From Clostridiales bacterium (GTDB lineage: Bacteria > Bacillota > Clostridia > Lachnospirales > Lachnospiraceae), in the NCBI GenBank assembly GCA_012512995.1, contig JAAZDA010000176.1, forward strand, positions 1 through 6,017: 6,017 nucleotides of DNA, written 5' to 3'. The first letter of the stretch is position 1, and every line of letters begins with the position of its first letter. The notes below the pieces were generated by a model. It made no database searches, was not told the origin of the DNA, and saw nothing but the letters and a program-made list of their open reading frames with translations. Below are positions 1 to 6,017 of this stretch, piece after piece. Made by a program: the position numbers and the translations under genes.

Positions 1-1421
1 AGCCTGTCGCCCATGCGGACTTTCTGAAGGCTTATGTAATTATTGACATACTTCATTTCATCCTGAAGAGGCACTTTTGCGGCGGCTTTTATAGAATAAC
101 GGAGATTTCCGGCGAGAGCAGTCAGCATTGTGTAAACATCTGTCTCATCATGCATAAGCGCCTCTGATCCGATCGCCTGAAGTGTATTATAAAGGAAATG
201 AGGGTTCATCTGTGCCTCAAGAGCCGCAAGCTGTGCGGTTTTCTCATTGAGCTCAGAGGCATAATTCTGGTCGATCAGCGAACCGATATGCGTGGTCATT
301 TCGTTAAAACTGTTGCTCAGCGCCTTGATTTCCCTGGATCTGCCGATATCTATGGAAGAAAAGTCCCCGGCGCCCGCCTTCTCCTGTTTGGATGAAAGAA
401 CGGAGAGTGGCTGAGTGAGCCAACGGACGAACAGGAATATCAGCACTGTGGCCATAGCAAAAAACATGATCTGCTCGAGTACTGCGCCAAGACTGGCTGC
501 TCTGACTTTTTGTGTAAGCTGACCGACCGGTACGAGAGATACGAGTTTAAGACCATATTTGCTGTCAGCTACTGATACGGACAGGTATTTGACCCCATCA
601 AGTGTGATGGTGTCAGACGAGCCTGAATTGGGGAATAGAACAGTGAGGTCTGAGTCCGCGCCGTAGTTTTCTGTTATGCAATCGAGATCAGAATAGAGGA
701 GATCACCATCGCCGTTGAGCAGGACAATGAACCTGTCAAGACCGGTGCTGTTCTGAGTGAGCCCCTCGAGCTCGGTGTGATCAACGTCAAAACTTATAAG
801 CGCTATAGGACTGTTGTCCTCCACGCGCACTATTGTGTGGTCAAAATGAAACAGGGAATTCGGATCATCCGAAGGGAGAATAGAGCAGTTGTTGGGAGAA
901 AAATTGCAACTCTCTATTATGGAATCGTAACTTGCGGGATCAACTGTTTTGAATCTGACACGTTCATATCCAACTGCAGAGCCGGAGGAATAACCAATAG
1001 CAGTGCCCTGGTTTATCAGATACATCATAAATGAGTTCAGGTCAGAACGTGAGTAATAGAAGCTTCTGACGTAGGAACTGATAGAAGAGCGTTCTGTATC
1101 GGAAAGAGGCGCTCCAGACTGCATAGTTGCGTAAAGTGAATTGTCATACACCGACTGAATACTGAATGCGGCAAGCTCATCGATGTACCTCTCGAGATTG
1201 ATGGATTTGAGCTGCAGCATCTGCCTGCTGGTCTCTGTCTCTGAAGAGAGTGTGACCGAACGGTTCCTTTTATATGTAGCAGTGGTTAGAGCCGCGGTCA
1301 GCAGGATCATCAGGATCGTCAGTATTGTAGTAAGCTCCAGCCAGAGCGGCGCCTTATCCATACGCTGCCTGATATATGAGCGAAGCCTGTTCGGTTTTCG
1401 GGAATGCTTCCTGTTTATCAT
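1..1421 (-). CDS. YesM-type sensor histidine kinase, partial (C-terminus beyond the left edge)
   Basis: This is a membrane histidine kinase that should sense an extracellular signal and phosphorylate a partner response regulator. The minus-strand frame is open from ATG at 1421-1419 to the window edge, giving 473 residues. An in-frame TAA directly precedes the ATG and GAGGA lies 4 bases upstream, so the start is well fixed. Residues about 27-49 form the first membrane helix, about 50-315 an extracytoplasmic sensor region (probably Cache-like; inferred from topology), and about 318-332 the second helix. A HAMP-like segment follows with Pro338. The phosphoacceptor motif QMNPHFLYN contains His408, the signature of the LytS/YesM His-kinase group. 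The frame stops at KVRMGDR, just before the HATPase domain, so roughly 100 residues are missing compared with the family's usual 570-600. Divergence from the sugar importer suggests it regulates that operon. A YesN-type regulator gene probably follows outside the window. Confidence 0.93.
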   Translation of the reverse strand, partial: MINRKHSRKPNRLRSYIRQRMDKAPLWLELTTILTILMILLTAALTTATYKRNRSVTLSSETETSRQMLQLKSINLERYIDELAAFSIQSVYDNSLYATMQSGAPLSDTERSSISSYVRSFYYSRSDLNSFMMYLINQGTAIGYSSGSAVGYERVRFKTVDPASYDSIIESCNFSPNNCSILPSDDPNSLFHFDHTIVRVEDNSPIALISFDVDHTELEGLTQNSTGLDRFIVLLNGDGDLLYSDLDCITENYGADSDLTVLFPNSGSSDTITLDGVKYLSVSVADSKYGLKLVSLVPVGQLTQKVRAASLGAVLEQIMFFAMATVLIFLFVRWLTQPLSVLSSKQEKAGAGDFSSIDIGRSREIKALSNSFNEMTTHIGSLIDQNYASELNEKTAQLAALEAQMNPHFLYNTLQAIGSEALMHDETDVYTMLTALAGNLRYSIKAAAKVPLQDEMKYVNNYISLQKVRMGDR

Positions 1422-1483
1422 TTAATCCTCACATGTCTGAGCATTTTACACCTGAGAATCCGTGCATGCTGCCGCGAAGTGTG

Positions 1484-1508
1484 AGAGCTTCTGCTACACA
1501 GAAGCTCT
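1484..1508. repeat. Perfect 10-bp inverted repeat (hairpin) in the divergent region
   Basis: The left arm AGAGCTTCTG (1484-1493) and right arm CAGAAGCTCT (1499-1508) are exact reverse complements around a 5-base loop, CTACA. Neither side is followed by a run of T, so it is not a typical intrinsic terminator on either strand. It lies 63 bases upstream of the kinase start and 338 bases upstream of permease 1. It could be an operator for a dimeric regulator or an RNA hairpin in the kinase leader. The sequence alone does not decide which. Confidence 0.6.
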
Positions 1509-1554
1509 ATGGTTGTTAACAAAGAGAGCGCGCCTGAGATGGATATACTCAAAC

Positions 1555-1592
1555 GAACAGTTAAGTCTGGGCGTGCCTGTGAACAGTTACGT
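1555..1592. repeat. Direct repeat of 12 bp (one mismatch), candidate response-regulator site
   Basis: GAACAGTTAAGT at 1555-1566 and GAACAGTTACGT at 1581-1592 match in 11 of 12 bases with a start-to-start distance of 26 bp, about two and a half helical turns. AraC-type DNA-binding domains, which the response regulators of YesM kinases usually carry, commonly bind tandem same-orientation half-sites, so this is a reasonable candidate operator. A weaker opposite-strand relative, GTGAACAAGTTA with one extra base, lies at about 1649-1661. Binding is inferred, not shown. Confidence 0.4.
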
Positions 1593-1692
1593 AAGTTTTG
1601 TTTGCCTCTTTATTGTAATACTTCTTCTGATCCATGCATTTGATTTTGATAACTTGTTCACATTTTTACAGGAAGCAGTTCCGGATTCTCCA

Positions 1693-1721
1693 TTTATCCG
1701 TCGCATTGACGATTATATAAT
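1693..1721 (+). promoter_or_regulatory. Candidate sigma-A-type promoter of the importer operon
   Basis: A perfect -10 hexamer TATAAT occupies 1716-1721. Seventeen bases upstream is TTTATC (1693-1698), which matches the -35 consensus at only three of six positions. Transcription would start near 1728, leaving a leader of about 118 bases before permease 1. The poor -35 fits a promoter that needs an activator. A weaker alternative is AATACT at 1617-1622 preceded by TGT (extended -10 style), which lies just downstream of the direct repeats at 1555-1592. Confidence 0.4.
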
Positions 1722-2349
1722 TCAGACATGGTATTTAGTTGTGCAAGATGCACGATGAGGCAAAACAAATTACAGGATACACGTCAATTCTGACATCATA
1801 TGTTTTGACCGGGGTATTGGCCCGTTTGGAAAGAGGGGATGTTGTATGGGAAAGCTCAAAAAGGGACAGAGAGAAAAGCTGGAAAATGTTCTTTATACGC
1901 TTCCGGCAATTGTTTTTGTCACAACGATGATGTACATACCGTTCGTGATGAGTGGTTACTACTCACTGACCGAATGGAACGGAATATCAAAGGAACCAAA
2001 ATTTGTAGGGCTTGCAAACTTTATTGATCTTTTCACAGGAGACAAGTCATACCTGACAAGCCTCTGGTTCACAATGAAGTACACAATCTTCTTTGTTATA
2101 GTTTCAAATATCCTTGCAATTGCACTGGCCGTAGTGCTGACAAAGAAGTTCAAAGGAGTAAATGTCTACCGCGGAATGTTCTTTATTCCTTACATCATGA
2201 GTATGACGATAGTCGGATTCATCTGGAAGTTCATTTTCACGCAGGGCTTTTCAAAACTGTTTGAAACGACAAATTGGGGCTTCCTTAATCTGTCATGGCT
2301 GGGAGATCCGAAACTGGCTTTCTGGGCTGTGTCATTTGTAGGTGTGTGG

Positions 2350-2352
2350 TAG
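2350..2352 (+). other. Internal amber codon (TAG) in permease 1
   Basis: The codon lies in the permease frame between TGG (Trp168) and TCG (Ser170). The family motif expects glutamine here, and CAG differs by a single transition. The five coding frames of the window contain roughly 1,800 other sense codons and no second in-frame TAG. The three visible gene ends use TGA, TGA and TAA, so this codon is an isolated event rather than a sign of a recoded genome. Confidence 0.85.
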
Positions 2353-2715
2353 TCGCTTGGCTTCTATATTGTACTTTATATAGCAGGACTTCAGGCAGTT
2401 CCGAATGACGTCCTTGAAGCTGCAGTTGTTGATGGCTGTGACGGCAGACAGAAATTTTTCAAGGTGACGCTTCCACTTCTTGGACCTTCGTTCACGACCT
2501 GCATATTCATGTCGCTCACAAATGGACTGAAAGTATTCGATATCATCCTCGCCCTTACAAAAGGAGGACCCGGAGGCTCCACATACAGCGCCACGCTGCA
2601 GATATATAAAGTGGCATTCACCGATAATAATTATGGCAAGGGCTCGGCAGAAGCAATAATTTACTTCCTCGTTGTACTCGTCATTACGCAACTTGTTTTG
2701 AAGGGAATGAGCAGG

Positions 2716-2722
2716 AAGGAGG
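2716..2722 (+). promoter_or_regulatory. Strong ribosome binding site of permease 2
   Basis: AAGGAGG lies inside the end of permease 1, 7 bases before GTG (2730) and 10 bases before ATG (2733). Such a strong site next to an overlapping stop and start should allow permease 2 to be translated even if ribosomes leave permease 1 early at its internal TAG. Confidence 0.75.
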
Positions 2723-2729
2723 TAGATTT

Positions 2730-3572
2730 GTGATGGGAATGCACACAAAGAGAAAAGTCTGGCATGTAGTAATGATAATAGCCCTGACGCTCATCGCATT
2801 AATGTATTTCTACCCGGTCTTTCTGATGTTCATGAACTCGTTCAAACCTTTTGGCGAGATCGTGGCGGATCCCATAGCTCTTCCTAAGGCTCCGACCTGG
2901 GAAAACTATTCATATGTTATTGATAAGATAAAGTACGGCAAGCTGTTCCTCAACAACGTGATCATAACAGTGATCGGACTGGCCGGAATCGTGGCTTTCG
3001 CGTCACTTGCAGCGTACATCCTGGACCGAAGGAAAACACGTTACACAAAGTTCGTTTACACGCTCCTCATAACACCTATGCTGATACCTTTTCAGACGAT
3101 AATGATAACCCTCCTCAAGGCCATGTCGGTAATCCACCTGTCAGGCAGCAAGGTCGGTCTGGGAATCCAGTACTGGGGCTTCGGTATACCGATGGCAACA
3201 TTTATTTTCTACAATTTTATGAAGACAATACCGAGGGAACTTGACGAGAGTGCTCATATAGACGGGGCGTCGACAATAAGGACATTTATTTCGGTTATTT
3301 TCCCGCTCCTTAAGTCGGTCACGGTTACGGTAATAGTGCTTGATGTCATGTGGATCTGGAACGATTTCCTGCTCCCGCTCCTCATGGTAAACAGCAGCAA
3401 TAATACAAAAACACTTGTCCTGGCGGCGTATACCTTCGTCGGGCAGATGAACACAAAGTGGCAATATGCCATGACAGCCATGGTGCTCACGGTACTTCCT
3501 TCAATAGTAGTATTCGTTTTCCTGCAGAAATATATAGTTGAAGGTGTCGTGGCCGGAGCTGTGAAGGGCTGA
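2730..3572 (+). CDS. CUT1 sugar ABC transporter permease (MalG/UgpE type)
   Basis: This is the second membrane subunit of the carbohydrate importer and should pair with permease 1 to form the sugar channel. It has 280 residues, the usual size of this family. The first helix (about 11-33) is followed by the typical segment MNSFKP and several further hydrophobic helices. The EAA loop starts at about residue 173 (ELDESAHIDGAS, with FPLL after it); the second position is Ser rather than Ala, a common variant. The C-terminus (YIVEGVVAGAVKG) is also typical. The frame opens with GTG at 2730 directly followed by ATG at 2733, which shares its A with the stop of permease 1 (TGATG). GTG has the better 7-base spacing to AAGGAGG, while ATG is the more usual codon, so the true start may be one residue later. 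The gene is intact and translationally coupled to permease 1. Confidence 0.93.
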   Translation: MMGMHTKRKVWHVVMIIALTLIALMYFYPVFLMFMNSFKPFGEIVADPIALPKAPTWENYSYVIDKIKYGKLFLNNVIITVIGLAGIVAFASLAAYILDRRKTRYTKFVYTLLITPMLIPFQTIMITLLKAMSVIHLSGSKVGLGIQYWGFGIPMATFIFYNFMKTIPRELDESAHIDGASTIRTFISVIFPLLKSVTVTVIVLDVMWIWNDFLLPLLMVNSSNNTKTLVLAAYTFVGQMNTKWQYAMTAMVLTVLPSIVVFVFLQKYIVEGVVAGAVKG

Positions 3573-3582
3573 GTTAATTTAA

Positions 3583-3594
3583 GCGCAAAAGCGC
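3583..3594 (+). repeat. Small hairpin before the binding-protein gene
   Basis: GCGC-AAAA-GCGC forms a 4-bp GC-only stem with an AAAA loop in the 36-base gap between permease 2 and the binding-protein gene, directly before its ribosome binding site (AGGAG, 3598-3602). It has no T-run and is too short for a terminator. It may mark an mRNA processing or stability point, since binding proteins are often made in excess over permeases, but it could also be chance. Confidence 0.3.
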
Positions 3595-3608
3595 GGAAGG
3601 AGATATTT

Positions 3609-5018
3609 ATGAAGAAAAAGTTATTGGCAACAGTGCTGTCCGCAGCAATGATCGGATCAGTACTAAGCGGGTGCGGAAGCTCCGCAGCATCTACAGACAC
3701 AGCAGCGGCTGCATCGTCAGCAGCACCGGCTGCAGCAGCGACAAGCGAAGCAGCAGCTACTGAGGAATCAACAGCGGCAGCGACAAGCGAGACCGCAGCG
3801 GCAACAGGCGAAGTTGATTATTCCAAGGACTCCGGAGAGATCTATATGTTCATCTCTTCACCTGAGTATGCGGACGCCATCAACACACTGATCGATGAGT
3901 ACAAAGAAGTTGCTCCGAACGTGACAATTAATTATGAAACCACTCAGAATGATTATCCTACGCTCCTTAAGGCAAAGATCAATTCAGGTGAGATCCCTGA
4001 TATCTTCTCATCTACATCAGGCAAGGAAATTGATACTTACAAAGAGTACTCATATGATCTTTCTGACCAGCCTCTTATGGATACGATCTCTGATTCAGTT
4101 GCAAGCGTAATGGCTTCGCCGTCAGACGGAACAGGTATGTATGGCATAGCAATAAAGGGCAACTATTTCGGAATGGTATACAACAAGGACATTTTTGATG
4201 AAGTCGGTATCACAGCATTCCCTCAGACAACAACAGAACTTGAGGATGCATGCGAGAAGATCTCTGCTGCAGGCTATACTCCTTTCACAACAGGCTACGC
4301 TGAATGGTGGGTGTTCAAACATGCAGCTCAGTCATTCATAGACGCAGCGGCTGAGGATGCAGGAATTTCCACAGCTGAACTTGTAACAAAGTTCGAGAAC
4401 GGCGAAGCCAAGATCAAAAATTATCCCGCAATTTATGATAACTTCTTCAACTTCCTTGATCTCACAGTTAAATATGGTGATGACAAGCCGCTTGAGACTG
4501 ATCTTTCAGGCGAAGAGTCAGCATTCGGCACAGGGAAAGCTGCTATGGTAGTAGGCCAGGGCGCATGGATCGAAGGCGACGTAAAGTCAATCAATCCCGA
4601 CATCAACATAGGTTTTGACGGATACCCGGTTTCTGACAATGCTGATCAGTGCAAGGTAATTTCCGGATCAGATCAGGCTCTTCATGTGAACAAGGATTCC
4701 GAGAACCTTCAGGCAACACTTGATTTTGTCAATTGGTGGTACACATCAGATACAGGCAAAGCATGGTTCACTGATGTTGCAGGAGTAGTTCCTCCGATCA
4801 AAACAGATGCTGAATCAGATTTTGCAATCATCAATCAGGGCAATGCTCTTGCAGCTGATGAAGGAACAAACGATCTTGAGATCATCTACTCTACAGACAG
4901 CTGGCATCAGTCAGCAGGCGAGATCCTTCAGGCTTATCTTGCCGGCACGAACGACAAAGATGAAACATGCTCGCAGCTCGAAGCAAAGTGGCAGGAGATC
5001 GACGGCGCAGCAGAATAA
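3609..5018 (+). CDS. Extracellular solute-binding lipoprotein of the sugar importer (family 1)
   Basis: This protein captures the substrate outside the cell and delivers it to the two permeases. ATG at 3609 follows AGGAG with a 6-base gap. The N-terminus is a lipoprotein signal peptide: KKK, a hydrophobic stretch, then lipobox LSGC with the lipidated Cys at residue 22. Residues 23 to about 68 form a low-complexity Ala/Ser/Thr/Glu linker that should tether the domain away from the membrane. The binding domain starts near VDYSKDSGEIYMF (about 69) and runs to 469, a normal size for CUT1 binding proteins. Typical elements include LLKAKINSGEIPDIF, the GMVYNKDIFDEVGI segment, GKAAMVVGQGAW and WWYTSDTGKAWF followed by GVVPPI. 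Many Trp, Tyr and Phe residues fit a carbohydrate ligand, but the sugar cannot be identified. The gene is intact and is the last of the operon before the terminator at 5078. Confidence 0.95.
   Translation: MKKKLLATVLSAAMIGSVLSGCGSSAASTDTAAAASSAAPAAAATSEAAATEESTAAATSETAAATGEVDYSKDSGEIYMFISSPEYADAINTLIDEYKEVAPNVTINYETTQNDYPTLLKAKINSGEIPDIFSSTSGKEIDTYKEYSYDLSDQPLMDTISDSVASVMASPSDGTGMYGIAIKGNYFGMVYNKDIFDEVGITAFPQTTTELEDACEKISAAGYTPFTTGYAEWWVFKHAAQSFIDAAAEDAGISTAELVTKFENGEAKIKNYPAIYDNFFNFLDLTVKYGDDKPLETDLSGEESAFGTGKAAMVVGQGAWIEGDVKSINPDINIGFDGYPVSDNADQCKVISGSDQALHVNKDSENLQATLDFVNWWYTSDTGKAWFTDVAGVVPPIKTDAESDFAIINQGNALAADEGTNDLEIIYSTDSWHQSAGEILQAYLAGTNDKDETCSQLEAKWQEIDGAAE
3735..3790 (+). repeat. 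In-frame repeated segment in the lipoprotein linker
   Basis: The 14-base string GCAGCGACAAGCGA occurs at 3735-3748 and again at 3777-3790, exactly 42 bases (14 codons) apart and in the same reading frame. It encodes two similar ATSE-containing units in the linker (about residues 44-53 and 59-68). This looks like an old internal duplication in a length-tolerant tether rather than a functional motif. Confidence 0.5.
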
Positions 5019-5077
5019 AGCGACGGTCAGTCTGATCACAGGCAGGGACGAAATAAACAAGAATACTATACAAATTG

Positions 5078-5110
5078 ACACCGGACGGGATTTCCACGCC
5101 CGGTGTTTTT
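5078..5110 (+). terminator. Rho-independent terminator of the importer operon
   Basis: ACACCGG (5078-5084) pairs perfectly with CCGGTGT (5100-5106). The stem can extend by two more C-G pairs past an A/C mismatch, and the run of T at 5106-5110 follows directly. It lies 60 bases after the stop of the binding-protein gene and ahead of the PHP gene. It should end most transcripts of the importer, with some readthrough possible because the T-run is short. Confidence 0.85.
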
Positions 5111-5143
5111 GGTGTATCATGAAACAAAAAAGGGAGCGACGTT

Positions 5144-6017
5144 GTGATGAAGACCATTATAAGAAATTCCGGGAATCAGTTTAAAGGCAATATTCATATG
5201 CACACGACCATTTCTGACGGGAGCGTATGCAGGGAAGAGGCAATCAGACAGTATCGCAGTAACGGATATGATTTTATTGCGATAACAGATCACAGAAAGC
5301 CGGGCCCCACAGAGTTCATAAAAGGAGATCCGGACGCGGTATCTGAATATGAAAAACGGGATTTTCTTATAATGTCAGGTGCTGAATGGGATACAGGCTC
5401 AAATTACCCGGGAGACGGCAGGATATTCCATATTCTGGGGATAGGCACAGGCGACATTCCTTCGCTCAGAAAGTACCCATGGGGAACGTCACCAGGGCCG
5501 GAGAAAATGATAAAAACCATAGCGGATGCCGGCGGAATCTCTATCCTGTGTCACCCGTCATGGTCTGTAATGGATCCTGATGACATTTCAAGGGCTGAAG
5601 GTGTAAGCGGAGCAGAGATATACAACACCGTTTCAGGACTTCCGTGGAATGTAGCGAGAGCTGATTCGTCGCAGTATTTTGACATATGGGCATCAAGAGG
5701 CCTGATGGTTCCGGCAGTCGCAGCAGATGATGCGCATCACTATGACGGGGATCAATGTGTTTCGTATATATTAGTAGATGCTGATGAACTTTCTGAGAAG
5801 GCAGTAACGGAAGCTATAAGAGATGGGAAATTCTATGCGAGCCAGGGACCGGTGATAACAGAATATGTTGTGGACAGGGACAGGAGCGAAATCAGAATGA
5901 AGGTCTCGAAGGATGTTGTAAAGGCTGTGTATTACAGTAACTATTCGTGGTCTGACGAAAGGACCATCATTCCTGATGAGGACGGAATCGTTATAAGACA
6001 TACGGTCGATACGGAAA
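5144..6017 (+). CDS. PHP-domain metal-dependent phosphoesterase-like protein, partial (3' end beyond the window)
   Basis: This is a PHP-superfamily metallohydrolase; these bind two or three metal ions and usually cleave phosphate esters. The frame is open to the edge, giving 291 residues. Likely metal ligands are visible in family order: His18 and His20 (NIHMHT), Asp49-His50 (ITDH), Glu81 (SGAEWD), His96, His137 (CHPSW), Glu158 (AEIYN), and Asp196 with His198 (ADDAHH). After about residue 225 the segment FYASQGPVI and a following beta-rich part resemble the C-terminal domain of the CehA/McbA-type PHP group; this is recalled family knowledge, not a search. AGGGAG (5131-5136) is 7 bases from GTG (5144) and 10 from ATG (5147), so the start is uncertain by one residue. 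The terminator at 5078 suggests separate transcription, but no strong promoter is seen; TATCAT (5115-5120) is a weak -10. A substrate linked to the imported sugar is only a guess. Confidence 0.88.
   Translation, partial: MMKTIIRNSGNQFKGNIHMHTTISDGSVCREEAIRQYRSNGYDFIAITDHRKPGPTEFIKGDPDAVSEYEKRDFLIMSGAEWDTGSNYPGDGRIFHILGIGTGDIPSLRKYPWGTSPGPEKMIKTIADAGGISILCHPSWSVMDPDDISRAEGVSGAEIYNTVSGLPWNVARADSSQYFDIWASRGLMVPAVAADDAHHYDGDQCVSYILVDADELSEKAVTEAIRDGKFYASQGPVITEYVVDRDRSEIRMKVSKDVVKAVYYSNYSWSDERTIIPDEDGIVIRHTVDTE

Larger units (their letters stand above)
1422..1845. other. Divergent intergenic regulatory region between the kinase and the importer operon
   Basis: These 424 bases separate two divergently transcribed genes and contain no convincing gene. 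The middle part (about 1590-1670) is T-rich. It holds a perfect hairpin (1484-1508), a 10-bp palindrome TTGTTAACAA (1513-1522), a 12-bp direct repeat with one mismatch (1555-1592), a near inverted copy of that repeat (about 1649-1661), a candidate promoter (1693-1721) and a short inverted repeat GTGCA-AGA-TGCAC (1741-1753). For the kinase, the best -10-like hexamer is TAAAAT on the minus strand at 1448-1443, without a good -35 element. No catabolite-repression (cre) consensus was recognised. The size and symmetry content fit a region carrying promoters and operators for both directions. Confidence 0.6.
1846..2733 (+). pseudogene. CUT1 sugar ABC transporter permease (MalF/UgpA type) interrupted by an in-frame TAG
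   Basis: This would be the first membrane subunit of a carbohydrate importer. ATG at 1846 is preceded by GAGGGG with a 7-base gap. The frame encodes 168 residues up to TAG at 2350-2352, then continues without another stop for 126 codons to TGA at 2731-2733. Read through, it gives 295 residues, the normal family length. Residues about 15-38 form the first membrane helix, followed by the family-typical SLTEWNG and FVGLANF and further helices. The cytoplasmic EAA loop, which docks the ATPase, lies after the TAG at about residues 191-210 (EAAVVDGC, then VTLP). The TAG falls at VGVW-stop-SLGFY, where relatives usually read W-Q-S-L-G, so CAG to TAG is the simplest explanation. A truncated product would lack the EAA loop and last helices and should not work. 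It could instead be a sequencing error or a readthrough site. The last codon overlaps the start of permease 2. Confidence 0.8.

Noticed and set aside
1462..1758. Plus-strand open frame of 98 codons with one hydrophobic stretch in the divergent region
   Set aside because: It has no ribosome binding site, no recognisable family features, and overlaps the hairpin, repeats and candidate promoter. The hydrophobic part simply reflects the T-rich DNA.
2464..2733. Separate short gene made from the second half of permease 1, starting at GTG 2464
   Set aside because: No ribosome binding site precedes the GTG, and the product would start after the EAA region begins. The family-like sequence extends upstream to the TAG, so this is the tail of a split gene rather than an independent gene.
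1846..2733. Genome-wide recoding of TAG to Gln, as in some phages
   Set aside because: All genes are typical bacterial chromosomal genes, many Gln codons are plain CAG, and only one in-frame TAG occurs among roughly 1,800 codons.
2332..2748. Minus-strand open frame of 138 codons opposite the permease
   Set aside because: It is antisense to clearly family-like permease sequence, is rich in Cys and Arg as shadow frames often are, and has no supporting signals.
3254..3700. Minus-strand open frame of 148 codons across the permease 2/binding-protein junction
   Set aside because: It runs opposite two well-supported genes and across their intergenic gap, and its composition mirrors the Ala-rich linker on the other strand.
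5075..5080. Perfect TTGACA, a possible -35 for the PHP gene
   Set aside because: At 16-18 bases downstream the sequence is GC-rich stem of the terminator (GCCCGG), so there is no matching -10. The string overlaps the left arm of the hairpin.
4807..5184. Plus-strand open frame of 125 codons overlapping the binding-protein end, the terminator and the PHP start
   Set aside because: It is out of frame with both supported genes, passes through the terminator hairpin, and shows no family features.

Overview
The window looks like ordinary chromosome from a Gram-positive anaerobe of the Clostridia, most likely a Lachnospiraceae-type gut or rumen bacterium. This is judged from gene content and style only. 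There is a YesM-type sensor kinase, a three-gene CUT1 sugar importer with no ATPase of its own, a lipoprotein binding protein with an Ala/Ser/Thr/Glu-rich linker, and strong AGGAGG-like ribosome binding sites. No species can be named from the sequence.

Layout. Positions 1-1421 (minus strand) hold a membrane sensor histidine kinase; its C-terminal ATPase part lies beyond the left edge. Positions 1422-1845 are a divergent intergenic region with a candidate promoter, a perfect 10-bp hairpin, a palindrome and a 12-bp direct repeat. Positions 1846-5018 (plus strand) hold the importer: permease 1 (MalF/UgpA type), permease 2 (MalG/UgpE type) and the solute-binding lipoprotein. A rho-independent terminator follows at 5078-5110. 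Positions 5144-6017 begin a PHP-domain metal-dependent phosphoesterase-like gene that runs off the right edge.

How the parts fit. In Firmicutes, YesM-type kinases are usually paired with an AraC-type (YesN-like) response regulator and control a neighbouring carbohydrate importer, so the divergent kinase probably senses availability of the imported sugar. The binding protein captures the ligand outside the cell, the two permeases form the membrane channel, and energy probably comes from a shared MsmX/MsmK-type ATPase encoded elsewhere. The substrate cannot be deduced. The PHP protein may act on a related phosphorylated compound, but the terminator separates it from the importer.

The most notable point is an in-frame TAG at codon 169 of permease 1, where this family usually has glutamine. 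The reading frame continues intact through the EAA loop to a normal stop, overlapping permease 2. This is most simply a single C-to-T nonsense mutation (or a base-call error) in an otherwise intact importer. I found no convincing evidence of a wholly new biological system here.
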